NCBI RefSeq assembly: GCF_016653465.1
Contig: NZ_NHSQ01000116.1
Span: 1-41,131 of the forward strand
Reading direction: 5' to 3'
From: Thiocystis minor
Lineage (GTDB): Bacteria > Pseudomonadota > Gammaproteobacteria > Chromatiales > Chromatiaceae
DNA length: 41,131 nt
Both the position numbers and the translations under genes were made by a program. This document shows, in pieces, positions 7,529 to 16,366 of the stretch. Each line of letters starts with the position of its first letter. Positions within the stretch are counted from its first letter, which is position 1. The notes beneath the pieces are model-generated. The model was not told the origin of the DNA. It did no database searches and worked only from the letters and a program-made list of their open reading frames with translations.

Positions 7529-8837
7529 GACGAGATCCCGCCATCAACGCCTCGATCTCGTCCGGCTGCGTGGGAGCCGCTGCGGAGAGGATTTCGTTAC
7601 CCTCTTCGGTGATCAGCACATCGTCCTCGATACGGATGCCGATCTTGCGATAGGCTTCCGGCACCGCCTCCGTGTCCGGCATGTACAGCCCCGGCTCCAC
7701 GGTCAACACCATGCCGGGCTCGAAGACGCGCCACGCACCATCGTGCTTGTAGGCGCCGACATCGTGCACGTCCATGCCGAGCCAGTGGCCAGTGCGGTGC
7801 ATGTAATAGGGTTTGTAGGCTTCCTCCTGGATGAGCGAATCGATCTCGCCCGTCAGGATGCCGAGCCGGACCAGACCCTCGGTCAGCACCCGCACCGCCG
7901 TGTCGTGCGGTTCGTTCCAGCGAGCGCCCGGCCGGGCCTTGTCGATCGCCGCCTGCTGGGCCTTGAGCACCAGCTCGTAGAGTTCGCGCTGGGGCGGACT
8001 GAAACGACCATTGACCGGGAAGGTCCGGGTGATATCGGACGCATAGCCGTCGAGTTCGCAGCCGGCGTCGATCAGGACCAGATCCCCGTCGCGCAGCACG
8101 GCGTCATTGGCGATGTAATGCAGCACGCAGGCGTTCGCGCCGCCGCCCACGATCATCGGATAGGCGTTGAAACGGGCGCCGGCGGTGGCGCAGGCATGCT
8201 GGAATTCGGCCTCCAGATCCAGTTCCTTCACGCCGGGGGCGCAATGGCGCATCAGGCGGCGATGGGCCTGGGCGGAGATGCGCGCGGCCCGGCGCATCAG
8301 GGCCGTTTCGGTTTTGCTTTTGCGCAACCGTTGTTCGTGCAGCAGGGATTCGATGGCGATGAAGGTGTCGGGGGCGACCGCGCCGGTGCGAATCTTGGCG
8401 CGGACCCGATTCACCCAACCCATCACCCGCTGATCGAGACCCGCGTCGGCGCCGATCGGGTAGTACAGGCGGGTCCGCCCGTCGATCAGGGTTGGCATCA
8501 CCTCATCCAACGCGTCGAGGGGATGGGCCTGATCGGCGCCAAAGCGCTCGGTCGCGCCTTCGAGACCGAGACGTGCCCCATCCCACTGTTCGCGCTCCGC
8601 GTCACGGGGTCGGCAGAAAAGAATGAATTCGCCTTCCTTGCGCCGGGGCACAAAGACCGCGAAGGCGTCAGGCTCCGGAAAACCGCAGACATAGCTGAAA
8701 TCGCTGTTCTGACGAAAGGGATAATGGACATCGCGATTGCGGATCGCCTCGCGCGCCGCCGGCAGGATCGCAAGACCTTCGGGACCGATGGACTTCAAGA
8801 GGGCACGCCGACGGCGTTTGTATTCGGCTGCGTTCAT
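7518..8837 (-). CDS. pepP: Xaa-Pro aminopeptidase PepP
   Basis: A 439-residue M24B metallopeptidase that removes N-terminal residues preceding proline, in the cytoplasm. The N-terminal creatinase-like domain (about 1-170) is followed by the pita-bread catalytic domain. The two-metal ligands are visible in LIDAGCELDGYASDITRTFP (two Asp), HRTGHWLGMDVHD (His), TVEPGLY (Glu) and IRIEDDVLIT (Glu). Its ATG overlaps the stop of ygfB by 4 nt (ATGA), indicating translational coupling. Its last codons lie inside the 142-bp duplication, yet the frame is intact to the stop at 7518. The order ygfB-pepP-ubiH-ubiI supports the assignment. Confidence 0.92.
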   Translation of the reverse strand: MNAAEYKRRRRALLKSIGPEGLAILPAAREAIRNRDVHYPFRQNSDFSYVCGFPEPDAFAVFVPRRKEGEFILFCRPRDAEREQWDGARLGLEGATERFGADQAHPLDALDEVMPTLIDGRTRLYYPIGADAGLDQRVMGWVNRVRAKIRTGAVAPDTFIAIESLLHEQRLRKSKTETALMRRAARISAQAHRRLMRHCAPGVKELDLEAEFQHACATAGARFNAYPMIVGGGANACVLHYIANDAVLRDGDLVLIDAGCELDGYASDITRTFPVNGRFSPPQRELYELVLKAQQAAIDKARPGARWNEPHDTAVRVLTEGLVRLGILTGEIDSLIQEEAYKPYYMHRTGHWLGMDVHDVGAYKHDGAWRVFEPGMVLTVEPGLYMPDTEAVPEAYRKIGIRIEDDVLITEEGNEILSAAAPTQPDEIEALMAGSRQAR

Positions 8838-9403
8838 GGCTGCCCGGACACGTCGACTGGATTCGCCCGCTCGTCATGAATCAGCATTGCCGCCACCCGG
8901 ATAAATTCGATCACTTCGGCCAGCGCCTCCTCGTTTTCTTCGGCATCGTCAAGATTATCGAGATCCATCCGCGTCAGATCGGTAAAATCGCGCAGAATCT
9001 CGCGGGTCTGCTCGGAGAGATCGGACTCCGCCACGCCCAGCACGCCGAAGGCGAAGAGGAATCCCCGCACCCAGTCATAGAGCGCGGTCGCGCGCTCCGC
9101 CAGCGGACGGTCGTCATCCGGCAAGAGCGGATGGAAGCCTAGATCCGGATCGCGTATCCCGTTTTGAGTCGCGGTCGCCAGATCGCTCAGACCTTCGCGG
9201 ACCCCGGCGAGCAGCGGATCGGCTGGCTCCGCAGATTCCGCGGCGGGCAGGAGTTGCAGGAACCAGGCGTTCAGCGGATCCGAGGCGCCGCCGCAAAGGA
9301 GACCGCATAGGATGCCATGTGCTTCGCCGGGCGACGGATTTAAAGGGCTGATCTCCAGCAAGCGGCCAATCAGATCGTAGTCAGTGTCCGTGGCTACCTC
9401 CAT
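8834..9403 (-). CDS. ygfB: UPF0149 family protein YgfB
   Basis: A 189-residue acidic protein of the UPF0149/YgfB family, soluble and of uncertain function. The motif SPGEAHGILCGLLCGGA near the N-terminus and FLFAFGVLGV plus EVIEFIRVAAMLIHDE later are family hallmarks. The ATG at 9403 gives the usual N-terminus (MEVATDTDYDLIGRLL); a longer reading from 9439 adds residues unlike the family. It is the first gene of the minus-strand operon and couples to pepP through a 4-nt overlap. It is divergent from the TIGR02449-zapA unit, with about 110 bp between start codons. Confidence 0.85.
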   Translation of the reverse strand: MEVATDTDYDLIGRLLEISPLNPSPGEAHGILCGLLCGGASDPLNAWFLQLLPAAESAEPADPLLAGVREGLSDLATATQNGIRDPDLGFHPLLPDDDRPLAERATALYDWVRGFLFAFGVLGVAESDLSEQTREILRDFTDLTRMDLDNLDDAEENEEALAEVIEFIRVAAMLIHDERANPVDVSGQP

Positions 9404-9458
9404 CGCATTGAACAGACGCCAAAATCTGTGTCGAATCATAGCATGCGCCGATGCCCGA

Positions 9459-9487
9459 TTGACCGCTTACGACGCCCCTTCTATAGT
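9459..9487 (+). promoter_or_regulatory. Sigma70-type promoter for the TIGR02449-zapA-6S unit
   Basis: TTGACC (9459-9464), a 17-bp spacer and TATAGT (9482-9487) form a near-consensus promoter. Transcription would start near 9494 and reach GGAG at 9503 and the TTG start at 9516. Confidence 0.75.
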
Positions 9488-9515
9488 GCAGGGAATTTCA
9501 ACGGAGCCGCGGACT

Positions 9516-9725
9516 TTGGCTAATTTCGACCTCGACGAACTGGAGCAGCAGATCAACGCACTGATTCGCCTGAATCAACGGCTCCGGGACGAAAATACCA
9601 CGCTGCGCGCGCGCCAGGAGACCCTGGTGACCGAGCGTGGCGAATTGATCGAAAAAACCGAGCAGGCCCGTAGCCGCGTGGAAGCCATGCTGTCCCGGCT
9701 ACGCGCGATGGAGGAAAATTTGTGA
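9516..9725 (+). CDS. TIGR02449-type small coiled-coil protein
   Basis: A 69-residue protein that is almost wholly coiled coil (ANFDLDELEQQINALIRLNQ, then a Glu/Arg/Leu-rich heptad pattern to the end). It matches the TIGR02449 family found directly before zapA in many gammaproteobacteria. The start is a TTG with GGAG 9-10 nt upstream; the frame is open further back to 9384, but the consensus promoter at 9459-9487 would exclude those starts. The stop overlaps the GTG of zapA by 4 nt (GTGA), so the two are translationally coupled. A cell-division-related role is inferred only from the partner gene. Confidence 0.75.
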   Translation: MANFDLDELEQQINALIRLNQRLRDENTTLRARQETLVTERGELIEKTEQARSRVEAMLSRLRAMEENL

Positions 9726-10075
9726 GCGACGAGCCGCTGCAAGTCAGTATCAAGATCCTGGAAAAAGAGTATCGAATCGCTTGCGCGCAACATGAGCAGG
9801 AGGATTTGAGGGCATCGGCCCGTCTGCTCGACCATCGCATGCGCGAGATTCGTCAAAACGGACGGGTGATCGGCACCGACCGCATCGCGGTCATCGCGGC
9901 ACTGAACATCGCGCATGACCTCATCCAGCTTCAACGGGCACAGCCTAGCCTCGATCAGGATTCCGGACGGCGTTTGCGCGAACTCCAGGAGCGGGTATCC
10001 ATGGCTCTAGCCGATGAGCCGCCAGTTGCCCCGCCCGTCGAAGCACCGCTGGACGCCTCGAATGAAAGGGTATAG
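9722..10075 (+). CDS. zapA: Cell division protein ZapA
   Basis: A 117-residue cytoplasmic protein of the ZapA family, which binds and bundles FtsZ at the division ring. The N-terminal globular part contains VSIKILEKEYRIACAQHEQE and LRASARLLDHRMREIRQ, followed by the IAALNIAHDLIQLQ helix and a C-terminal coiled coil. Translation starts at GTG, overlapping the preceding stop. 6S RNA and a formyl-THF cyclo-ligase gene follow directly, the same order as zapA-ssrS-ygfA in E. coli. Confidence 0.88.
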   Translation: MSDEPLQVSIKILEKEYRIACAQHEQEDLRASARLLDHRMREIRQNGRVIGTDRIAVIAALNIAHDLIQLQRAQPSLDQDSGRRLRELQERVSMALADEPPVAPPVEAPLDASNERV

Positions 10076-10082
10076 CCTTATT

Positions 10083-10280
10083 CCCAAGACACCCCCTGTA
10101 GCGTTCGATCATGGTCTGGGTATTTTCTTGAGCCTAATTGCTACCCAGGGGATATGACAGCAAGGCTGTTGAGCATGTCCGTCTTCGAGCGGAAAGCCTG
10201 AAGTCAAGCCAAGTGTCCCCACTTGAACCGCTTGGTTCAAGAACGAAGACCGATAACGGCGTCAATGGGGGGTGTCCCTT
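10083..10280 (+). ncRNA. ssrS: 6S RNA
   Basis: 6S RNA binds the sigma70-RNA polymerase holoenzyme and mimics an open promoter. Recognisable conserved parts are TGAGCATGTCCG followed by GCGGAAAGCCTGAAG, and the 3'-half hairpin CTTGAACCGCTTGGTTCAAG. The ends pair: GACACCCCC (10088-10096) with GGGGGTGTC (10268-10276) forms the closing stem. The location between zapA and the ygfA-type gene is the classical one. The exact termini are uncertain by several bases. Confidence 0.88.
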
Positions 10281-10286
10281 CACTCC

Positions 10287-10898
10287 ATGCAGCCCCAGCG
10301 ATCACATCAGACGCAACGCCGTGAACTCAGAGCCGCGCGTCGACAGCTGACGCCTCGCCAACACCGCCAGCACGCCGCGCGCGTGACGCGACGGCTTTCG
10401 CATCATCGCCTGTATCTTCGCGCCCGACGGATTGCCCTGTATTGGCCGACCGACGGCGAACTCGATCCACGCCCCCTCCTGACCCACGCACACGCATGCG
10501 GCAAAACTTGCTATCTCCCCATCCTGAAACCCCGGAACACCCGGTGGGGCCGAGGAAAACTCTGGTTTGCGCGTTTCCGTCCAGGCGACCGCATGCGTCC
10601 CAACTGCTTCGGCATCCCGGAACCCATCGCCTGCGGACGTCAGCTCAAACTGCCGTGGCACCTCGACCTCCTGCTCATGCCCCTGGTCGGATTCGATGCC
10701 GACTGTCATCGCCTTGGCATGGGGGGGGGCTTCTATGATCGCACCCTGGCCTATCTCAGACTGCACCAATCCTGGCAACGCCCCCGCCTGATCGGTCTCG
10801 CTCACAATTGCCAGCGCATTGATCGCATCGAGCCCCGTCCCTGGGACATTCCGCTGGAGTCCGTGATCACGGAATGCCGCATTTACGCTCAACCGTGA
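10287..10898 (+). CDS. ygfA: 5-formyltetrahydrofolate cyclo-ligase
   Basis: A 203-residue enzyme that converts 5-formyl-THF to 5,10-methenyl-THF with ATP. The diagnostic motif is RLGMGGGFYDRTLAYL in the C-terminal third, preceded by LDLLLMPLVGFDADCHRLG. The N-terminus is rich in Arg and Gln (QRRELRAARRQLTPRQHRQH), as in the family. The ATG at 10287 is just outside the closing stem of 6S RNA; an upstream GTG at 10272 lies within that stem and is less likely. Cotranscription with 6S RNA is expected from the E. coli parallel. Confidence 0.88.
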   Translation: MQPQRSHQTQRRELRAARRQLTPRQHRQHAARVTRRLSHHRLYLRARRIALYWPTDGELDPRPLLTHAHACGKTCYLPILKPRNTRWGRGKLWFARFRPGDRMRPNCFGIPEPIACGRQLKLPWHLDLLLMPLVGFDADCHRLGMGGGFYDRTLAYLRLHQSWQRPRLIGLAHNCQRIDRIEPRPWDIPLESVITECRIYAQP

Positions 10899-11026
10899 TC
10901 GACTGGCGGGTCGACACCAGCATTCAGGTAAACGCGCGGCCGTTTTCAGGAGTGCACGAAGTGGTGTTGCGAGAGCCTCTGCTATGATGATCAGCTTCCC
11001 ATCAACTCAACCACGGAGAACATTGA

Positions 11027-11698
11027 ATGAATCAGGACGCCATGAAGAAACAGGCCGCCGAGGCCGCGCTGGCGTATGTCGAGGGCGGCGTGATCGGTGT
11101 CGGGACCGGCTCTACCGTCAATCACTTTATCGATGCGCTGGCCACCATCAAGGGTCGCATCGAAGGGGCCGTTTCAAGCTCGGAAGCGTCCACCGAACGG
11201 CTCAAGGCGCACGGCATCCCGGTCCTCGACCTGAACGGCGCGGGCGAATTATCGCTTTACGTCGACGGCGCGGACGAGTCCAACCATCGCCTGCAACTCA
11301 TCAAGGGCGGCGGCGGCGCGCTGACACGGGAGAAGATCGTCGCCGCGGCGAGCCGGCAATTTGTTTGCATTGCCGATGAAAGCAAACTCGTCCAGGTGCT
11401 CGGGCAATTCCCGCTGCCGGTGGAGGTGATCCCGATGGCCCGCAGTTATGTCGCGCGCGAACTGGTTCGGCTGGGCGGAACACCGATCTGGCGCGAGGGT
11501 TTCGTGACCGATAACGGCAATCTGATCCTGGACGTGCAGCATCTGAAAATCACCGATCCGCTGCAATTCGAACAGCAGATCAACAATCTCGCCGGCGTGG
11601 TCACTGTCGGCATTTTTGCGCTGAGGCCAGCCGATGTGCTGATCCTGGGGACGCCCAACGGCGCCAAAACGATCGAGGCCGCTGATTTCAGCGGTTAA
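11027..11698 (+). CDS. rpiA: Ribose-5-phosphate isomerase A
   Basis: A 223-residue isomerase that interconverts ribose 5-phosphate and ribulose 5-phosphate, in the pentose phosphate pathway and in RuBP regeneration of the Calvin cycle. Phosphate and active-site motifs are [43 protein letters not shown] and [13 protein letters not shown] (catalytic Glu). Length is normal for RpiA. GGAG precedes the ATG. About 130 bp separate it from the cyclo-ligase gene, with a TATGAT box near 10982 but no convincing -35. A strong terminator follows the stop. Confidence 0.93.
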   Translation: MNQDAMKKQAAEAALAYVEGGVIGVGTGSTVNHFIDALATIKGRIEGAVSSSEASTERLKAHGIPVLDLNGAGELSLYVDGADESNHRLQLIKGGGGALTREKIVAAASRQFVCIADESKLVQVLGQFPLPVEVIPMARSYVARELVRLGGTPIWREGFVTDNGNLILDVQHLKITDPLQFEQQINNLAGVVTVGIFALRPADVLILGTPNGAKTIEAADFSG

Positions 11699-11710
11699 CG
11701 CAGACAAAAA

Positions 11711-11732
11711 AATGGGGCCCGAAGGCCCCATT
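11711..11732. terminator. Bidirectional intrinsic terminator between rpiA and porin
   Basis: AATGGGGCC (11711-11719) and GGCCCCATT (11724-11732) form a 9-bp stem with a CGAA tetraloop, flanked by an A-run on the left and a T-run on the right. It can terminate both the plus-strand rpiA and the minus-strand porin transcripts. Confidence 0.9.
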
Positions 11733-11774
11733 TTTATCGCATCCGAGCGATTCCTTAAAGCGTGGCTTACAGCA

Positions 11775-13148
11775 TTAGAAGCTGTGCATCACGCCCAAGG
11801 AGAAGCCGCTCCACTTGGAACCAGCGACGATGTCTTCCAGGTCGCTGTCCTTGTCGGTGTAGAGCGCATACGCCTTGGTGCGCTTGCTGAAGTTGTAGTC
11901 GTAACCAACGGACCAAGTCGTTACATCGTAGTCCAGCGCTTGAGTTCTGTTCACTAGGAAGGCTTCGCCGCCGTTGACGGACACCCAATCAGCACCCGCA
12001 ACGATATCGTCGCCCGAGTAATCGGCCTGCCCATACATGGCCTTGACCATGCTGTTGCCAAAGGCGTAGCCGGCCTGGATCTGCCAAAGATCAGCATCGT
12101 CGGCGGCGGCGGGAATGCTCCAGGTAACGGCCGGGTTGGCTGGATCGGTGTAGCCAGCAAACCTGTCGTTATTGAACTGATCCTGATTCTCGTAGATCGC
12201 GGTCAGGCTGAAGCCGTTCCAGTCGAGGAGGCCCAGGCCAAGACGCCAGGCTTGTGCGTCGCCATCCTGGAAATTGCAGGTCGTCGTGAAGGGACTAGTT
12301 GGGTTCGCGGGATCGACCGGGGTGTTCACCGGGCAGTTATTGCCGCCAAGCGCTACAGTCTCATTGTTGAAGTGCTCGCTGTTCAGATTCTCGAAGGCGG
12401 CGGAGGCGTAGAAAGGTCCGTTGCTGTAGATGGCCGCGAGCGAGTAGGTGTCGGCAATGCTGTCTTCTTCGAGGTTCAGACCATTGTTGCCGCCGGTGGC
12501 GCCACCGGACGGAACGAAGGCAGCCGCCAACTGGAAGCCGCTCCAGCTTGGGCTGATGTAGGCAACCGCGTTGTCGGCGCGCAGATCGCGGAAGCCAACG
12601 GTGCCGTTGTAGTCAGCCATGGTATCGGCGAAGAGATCCAGCTTGCCGGTGGAGATCTTCATCGGGGTGTCATGACGACCCATGAGGAAGGTACCCCAGT
12701 CGCCGGCCAAGCCCACAAAGCTGTTCCGATAGGTGATCGAGTCGCTGTTGCTGAGGACGTTATCGTTGGTGTCGTTCAGATTGACACCGAACTCCAACTG
12801 GTAGATGGCCTTGAGGCCGTTGCCCAGATCCTCGGAGCCCTTAAAGCCCAAACGACTGGCGCGGCTTTCGCCAGGAATATAGCCGTTGCTGGACATGCCC
12901 CAGCCTTTGAAGTCTTCGCCATCGGCGGTTTTCACGAGCGTGGGGTTGCCGTTGACGTCGAGGATCACCGCGCCGGCGGAATCACGCGCAAAGCCGTAGG
13001 TTGGCCGCACGACATTTGAGACATCTGCATAATCGAGAGAAACGTGGAACTTGCCATAGACAATGGCTTCCGCCGAGGCGGTGGAAGGAGCGATGACGGG
13101 CGCTGCCAGGGCGGCGGCGACTGCCAGGGTAAGAAGTTTCTTGTTCAT
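11775..13148 (-). CDS. Gram-negative outer-membrane porin
   Basis: A 457-residue precursor. Residues 1-26 are a clear signal peptide (MNKKLLTLAVAAALAAPVIA then PSTASA). The mature part begins EAIVYGKFHVSLDYADVSN and has the alternating beta-strand pattern, the conserved SRLGFKGSEDLGNGLKAIYQ segment, and a C-terminal Phe (SGFSLGVMHSF) needed for barrel assembly. It fits the trimeric general-diffusion porin family of proteobacteria (Porin_4 type). It stands alone, with its own consensus promoter and shared terminator, as expected for a highly expressed major porin. The third quarter contains a Cys pair (NNCPVNTPVD and TTCNFQDGDAQ) that could form a disulfide in a loop. Confidence 0.92.
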   Translation of the reverse strand: MNKKLLTLAVAAALAAPVIAPSTASAEAIVYGKFHVSLDYADVSNVVRPTYGFARDSAGAVILDVNGNPTLVKTADGEDFKGWGMSSNGYIPGESRASRLGFKGSEDLGNGLKAIYQLEFGVNLNDTNDNVLSNSDSITYRNSFVGLAGDWGTFLMGRHDTPMKISTGKLDLFADTMADYNGTVGFRDLRADNAVAYISPSWSGFQLAAAFVPSGGATGGNNGLNLEEDSIADTYSLAAIYSNGPFYASAAFENLNSEHFNNETVALGGNNCPVNTPVDPANPTSPFTTTCNFQDGDAQAWRLGLGLLDWNGFSLTAIYENQDQFNNDRFAGYTDPANPAVTWSIPAAADDADLWQIQAGYAFGNSMVKAMYGQADYSGDDIVAGADWVSVNGGEAFLVNRTQALDYDVTTWSVGYDYNFSKRTKAYALYTDKDSDLEDIVAGSKWSGFSLGVMHSF

Positions 13149-13220
13149 GCTGTTCTCCGCTGTTGTGAATTTGTCAGACTAGACTGCTGAAACTGTAGGC
13201 AATCATGCTTTGCGGGTTGA

Positions 13221-13249
13221 ACTATAGTGGAGCGCATCGCGTTTTGCAA
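13221..13249 (-). promoter_or_regulatory. Sigma70-type promoter for the porin gene
   Basis: On the minus strand TTGCAA (13244-13249), a 17-bp spacer and TATAGT (13221-13226) form a near-consensus promoter about 70 bp upstream of the porin ATG. Confidence 0.75.
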
Positions 13250-13752
13250 CAGATTGGGCGAAAAAAAAGACACACCTTCACGTCCTGTCGCATTTTTACA
13301 CCAACAAGGGTATCGAAAGCAAGTTCGCGCGCTCTGGACACACGGCAACGCCTCCCGAACCATCAACCGCAGCGACTCGATACTCGTTCCACCCAGCGGC
13401 CTTGGCAACAAGCAGACAAGTCTGCCGAAACATCCAAAAGCCCAGGATGCCGCGGACGTTACCTTAATATAGCCACGGTTTTTTACTTCCATTCAAAACA
13501 ATCGGATCAGCACTTGGCCATGATTGACGCCATGTCGCAAATGGCATACACAACAAGGATAGCGGACAATCACGTCCATATCGAAAAGCTTATTGGAAGA
13601 ATAAGAAATTCATAATATTTTTATGCCCAATTTACCTGTAATCTACCAGGAAATTCATCGCGGGGAATCATCCTGCCGACTGGACCCGGTCCACCTCGGC
13701 GCCCGCCTTCGCCACGGGCTTCGACGCCCATCACCCCCAGAAGAGACGTTAC
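13250..13752. promoter_or_regulatory. Porin-cbbM intergenic region with possible LysR/CbbR-type sites
   Basis: I see no supported gene in these 500 bp; the open frames present have no family resemblance. At 13590-13604 there is a perfect dyad, TTATT-GGAAG-AATAA. At 13610-13634 the sequence offers TCA-N8-TTA-N8-TTA, which fits the loose CbbR consensus TNA-N7/8-TNA. The region around 13590-13640 is AT-rich against a GC-rich background and lies 110-160 bp before cbbM, so it is the likely control region. Chance matches are easy in AT-rich DNA. Confidence 0.35.
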
Positions 13753-15147
13753 ATGGCACTTGACCAGTCCGCGCGTTACTCCGACCTGAGCCTCACCGAA
13801 GCCGACCTGATCGCGGGCGGCAAGCACATCCTCGTGGCCTATAAGATGAAGCCCAAGGGCGGCATCGGTTATCTGGAGGCCGCCGCGCATTTCGCGGCCG
13901 AATCCTCCACCGGCACTAACGTCGAGGTCTCCACCACCGACGACTTCACCAAGGGCGTCGACGCGCTGGTCTATTACATTGACGAGGCGACCGAGGATAT
14001 GCGGATCGCCTATCCGCTCGACCTCTTCGACCGCAACATGACCGACGGGCGCATGATGATCGTGTCCTTCCTGACGCTGGTCATCGGCAACAACCAGGGC
14101 ATGGGCGACATCGAATACGGTCAGATGATCGATTTCTATATGCCGGATCGCGCCATCCAGTTGTTTGACGGCCCGTCCAAGGATATCTCCGACCTGTGGC
14201 GCATCCTCGGTCGCCCGATCAAGGACGGCGGCTACATCGCCGGCACCATCATTAAGCCCAAACTGGGTCTGCGTCCAGAGCCCTTTGCCCACGCGGCCTA
14301 CCAGTTCTGGCTCGGCGGCGACTTCATCAAGAACGACGAACCCCAGGGCAATCAGACCTTCTGTCCCTCCAAGAAGGTCATCCCGCTGGTCTATGACTCC
14401 CTGAAGCGCGCCCAGGACGAAACCGGTCAGGCCAAGCTGTTCTCCGCGAACATCACCGCCGACGATCACTACGAGATGTGCGCCCGCGCGGACTTCATCC
14501 TGGAGACCTTCGGACCCGACGCGGATAAGGTCGCCTTCCTGGTCGATGGCTTCGTCGGCGGTCCTGGCATGATCACCACCGCCCGTCGTCAGTACCCCAA
14601 CCAGTACCTGCACTACCACCGCGCCGGTCACGGCATGATCACCTCGCCGTCCGCCAATCGTGGCTATACCGCCTTCGTGCTGGCCAAGATCTCCCGTCTT
14701 CAGGGTGCCTCCGGTATCCACGTCGGCACCATGGGCTACGGCAAGATGGAAGGCGGGGCGGACGACAAGATCATCGCCTACATGATCGAGCGCGACGAGT
14801 GTCAGGGTCCGGTCTACTTCCAGAAGTGGCACGGCATGAAGCCCACCACCCCGATCATCTCCGGCGGCATGAACGCGCTGCGTCTGCCTGGCTTTTTCGA
14901 GAACCTGGGCCATGGCAACGTCATCAACACCGCCGGCGGCGGCGCTTACGGCCACATCGACTCCCCGGCGGCCGGCGCGATTTCGCTACATCAGTCCTAC
15001 GAGTGCTGGAAGACCGGCGCCGACCCGATCGAGTTCGCCAAGGAGCACAAGGAATTCGCGCGGGCCTTCGCGTCCTTCCCGCTCGACGCCGACAAGCTCT
15101 ACCCAGGCTGGCGCGACAAGCTCGGCGCGGCGGCCGAGCACAAGTAA
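13753..15147 (+). CDS. cbbM: Form II ribulose-1,5-bisphosphate carboxylase/oxygenase
   Basis: A 464-residue form II large subunit, active as dimers without a small subunit. The catalytic Lys is in [14 protein letters not shown], and the carbamylated Lys with metal ligands is in [18 protein letters not shown], a form II signature distinct from the form [14 protein letters not shown]. Loop 6 is [10 protein letters not shown], and the C-terminal phosphate-binding segment is [14 protein letters not shown]. Form II enzymes have low CO2/O2 specificity and suit high-CO2, low-O2 conditions. The gene leads cbbM-cbbQ-cbbO(-tetR). A strong terminator after the stop suggests that much transcription ends after cbbM, giving more enzyme than activase. 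Confidence 0.97.
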   Translation: MALDQSARYSDLSLTEADLIAGGKHILVAYKMKPKGGIGYLEAAAHFAAESSTGTNVEVSTTDDFTKGVDALVYYIDEATEDMRIAYPLDLFDRNMTDGRMMIVSFLTLVIGNNQGMGDIEYGQMIDFYMPDRAIQLFDGPSKDISDLWRILGRPIKDGGYIAGTIIKPKLGLRPEPFAHAAYQFWLGGDFIKNDEPQGNQTFCPSKKVIPLVYDSLKRAQDETGQAKLFSANITADDHYEMCARADFILETFGPDADKVAFLVDGFVGGPGMITTARRQYPNQYLHYHRAGHGMITSPSANRGYTAFVLAKISRLQGASGIHVGTMGYGKMEGGADDKIIAYMIERDECQGPVYFQKWHGMKPTTPIISGGMNALRLPGFFENLGHGNVINTAGGGAYGHIDSPAAGAISLHQSYECWKTGADPIEFAKEHKEFARAFASFPLDADKLYPGWRDKLGAAAEHK

Positions 15148-15181
15148 GCCGTCTGGTTCTCCGAGCCTGATCCGGTGAACA

Positions 15182-15208
15182 AAAGCCCCCGCCCCGCGGG
15201 GGCTTTTT
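15182..15208 (+). terminator. Intrinsic terminator after cbbM
   Basis: AAAGCCCCCG (15182-15191) pairs with CGGGGGCTTT (15197-15206), followed by further T. It lies 35 nt past the cbbM stop and before cbbQ, so cbbQ-cbbO depend on read-through or a second promoter. Confidence 0.85.
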
Positions 15209-15221
15209 GCGCTAGGATTCA

Positions 15222-15283
15222 GGTCCGCACAGCGGACCCTACGCAACCCCAACACCTCGTCCGTAGGGTCCGCTGCGCGGACC
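15222..15283. repeat. Inverted REP-like repeat pair between cbbM and cbbQ
   Basis: Two 22-bp arms at 15222-15243 and 15262-15283 are inverted copies with one mismatch. The core is CGTAGGGTCCGCTG-GCGGACC, and each arm is also internally palindromic (GGTCCGC/GCGGACC). It is a dispersed intergenic repeat type distinct from the pair at 4683 and the one at 16289. Confidence 0.8.
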
Positions 15284-15359
15284 GAACCCCAGTATGATCC
15301 GCGCATGCGCGCTGTGAAACGCCAGACAACCCATTCCCCCGCATCCCCCGCGAGCGACT

Positions 15360-16166
15360 ATGAGCATCGACACCGAGCAGTACCAAGTCAAACAGGAGCC
15401 CTTTTACCAGCCTCAGGGCAATGAGATCGCACTCTACGAGGCCGCCTACCAGCGTCGCCTGCCGGTGATGGTCAAGGGTCCGACCGGTTGTGGAAAATCC
15501 CGTTTCATCGAATACATGGCCTGGCGCCTGGGTAAACCGCTGATCACCGTCGCCTGCAACGAGGACATGACCGCCTCGGATCTGGTCGGGCGCTATCTGC
15601 TGGACGCCACCGGCACGCGCTGGCTGGACGGCCCGCTCACCGTGGCCGCCCGCATCGGCGCCATCTGCTATCTGGATGAGGTCGTCGAGGCCCGCCAGGA
15701 CACCACCGTGGTCATCCACCCGCTGACCGACCACCGGCGCAGCCTGCCGCTGGACAAAAAGGGCGAGGTCGTCACCGCCCATCCGGACTTCCAGCTCGTG
15801 ATCTCCTACAATCCGGGCTATCAATCCCTGATGAAGGATCTGAAGCAGTCCACCAAGCAGCGCTTCTCCGCCCTGGTTTTCGACTATCCGCCGGCCGACC
15901 TGGAAACCCAGATCGTCGCCACCGAAACCGGCGCGAGCACGGAACTGGCCGCCGCCCTGGTCAAGATCGCCGCCGCCGCCCGCAACCTCAAGGGGCACGG
16001 GCTCGACGAGGGAATCTCCACCCGGCTACTGGTCTACGCCGCCAACCTGATGGACGAAGGCATCGCGCCGCGCGAGGCCAGCCGCATGGCGCTGGTCGAC
16101 CCGCTCACCGACGACGAGGATATTCGCTCCACGCTGCACCATGCGATCGATGCGGTGTTTCCCTAA
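15360..16166 (+). CDS. cbbQ: RuBisCO activation AAA+ ATPase CbbQ (form II set)
   Basis: A 268-residue MoxR-type AAA+ ATPase. Walker A is GPTGCGKSRF at about 40-49, Walker B is ICYLDEVVEA near residue 100, and sensor/arginine-finger segments follow (VISYNPGYQSLMKDLKQSTK). CbbQ hexamers work with CbbO to strip inhibitory sugar phosphates from RuBisCO. It follows cbbM and precedes a cbbO, so it most likely serves the form II enzyme. A close paralogue lies in the form I operon at 32707. The gap to cbbM carries a terminator and an inverted repeat. Confidence 0.94.
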   Translation: MSIDTEQYQVKQEPFYQPQGNEIALYEAAYQRRLPVMVKGPTGCGKSRFIEYMAWRLGKPLITVACNEDMTASDLVGRYLLDATGTRWLDGPLTVAARIGAICYLDEVVEARQDTTVVIHPLTDHRRSLPLDKKGEVVTAHPDFQLVISYNPGYQSLMKDLKQSTKQRFSALVFDYPPADLETQIVATETGASTELAAALVKIAAAARNLKGHGLDEGISTRLLVYAANLMDEGIAPREASRMALVDPLTDDEDIRSTLHHAIDAVFP

Positions 16167-16288
16167 GGCGATTTCCAGGGAAGTTTTTACCCGGAATCAA
16201 CGCTTCAAATGGACAGGATTAACAGGATTTTTCAACATGGTTCCAGGGCTCGGATCGATGCTGCTCGACGCGAATGTTGCGGGGCATC

Positions 16289-16366
16289 CCTGTAGGGGCG
16301 AATTCATTCGCCCCGACATCCCGATATCGGCGCAATCCACGCGGCGAATAAATTCGCCCCTACAGG
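16289..16366. repeat. Inverted repeat pair between cbbQ and cbbO
   Basis: Arms of 24 bp at 16289-16312 and 16343-16366 are inverted copies with one mismatch; the core is TGTAGGGGCGAATT-ATTCGCC. The element fills much of the 340-bp gap between cbbQ and cbbO, in which no gene is visible. A transcript would fold into a long hairpin with a 30-nt loop. Confidence 0.8.

Noticed and set aside
10982-10987. TATGAT as -10 of an rpiA promoter
   Set aside because: No acceptable -35 at 16-18 bp, so it is not listed as a promoter.
13205-13615. Open frames in the porin-cbbM gap on both strands
   Set aside because: No ribosome sites, no family resemblance; they overlap the porin promoter.
13621-14955. Long minus-strand frame antisense to cbbM
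   Set aside because: A shadow of a strongly biased coding sequence; the translation is low-complexity Val/Gly/Asp-rich without motifs.
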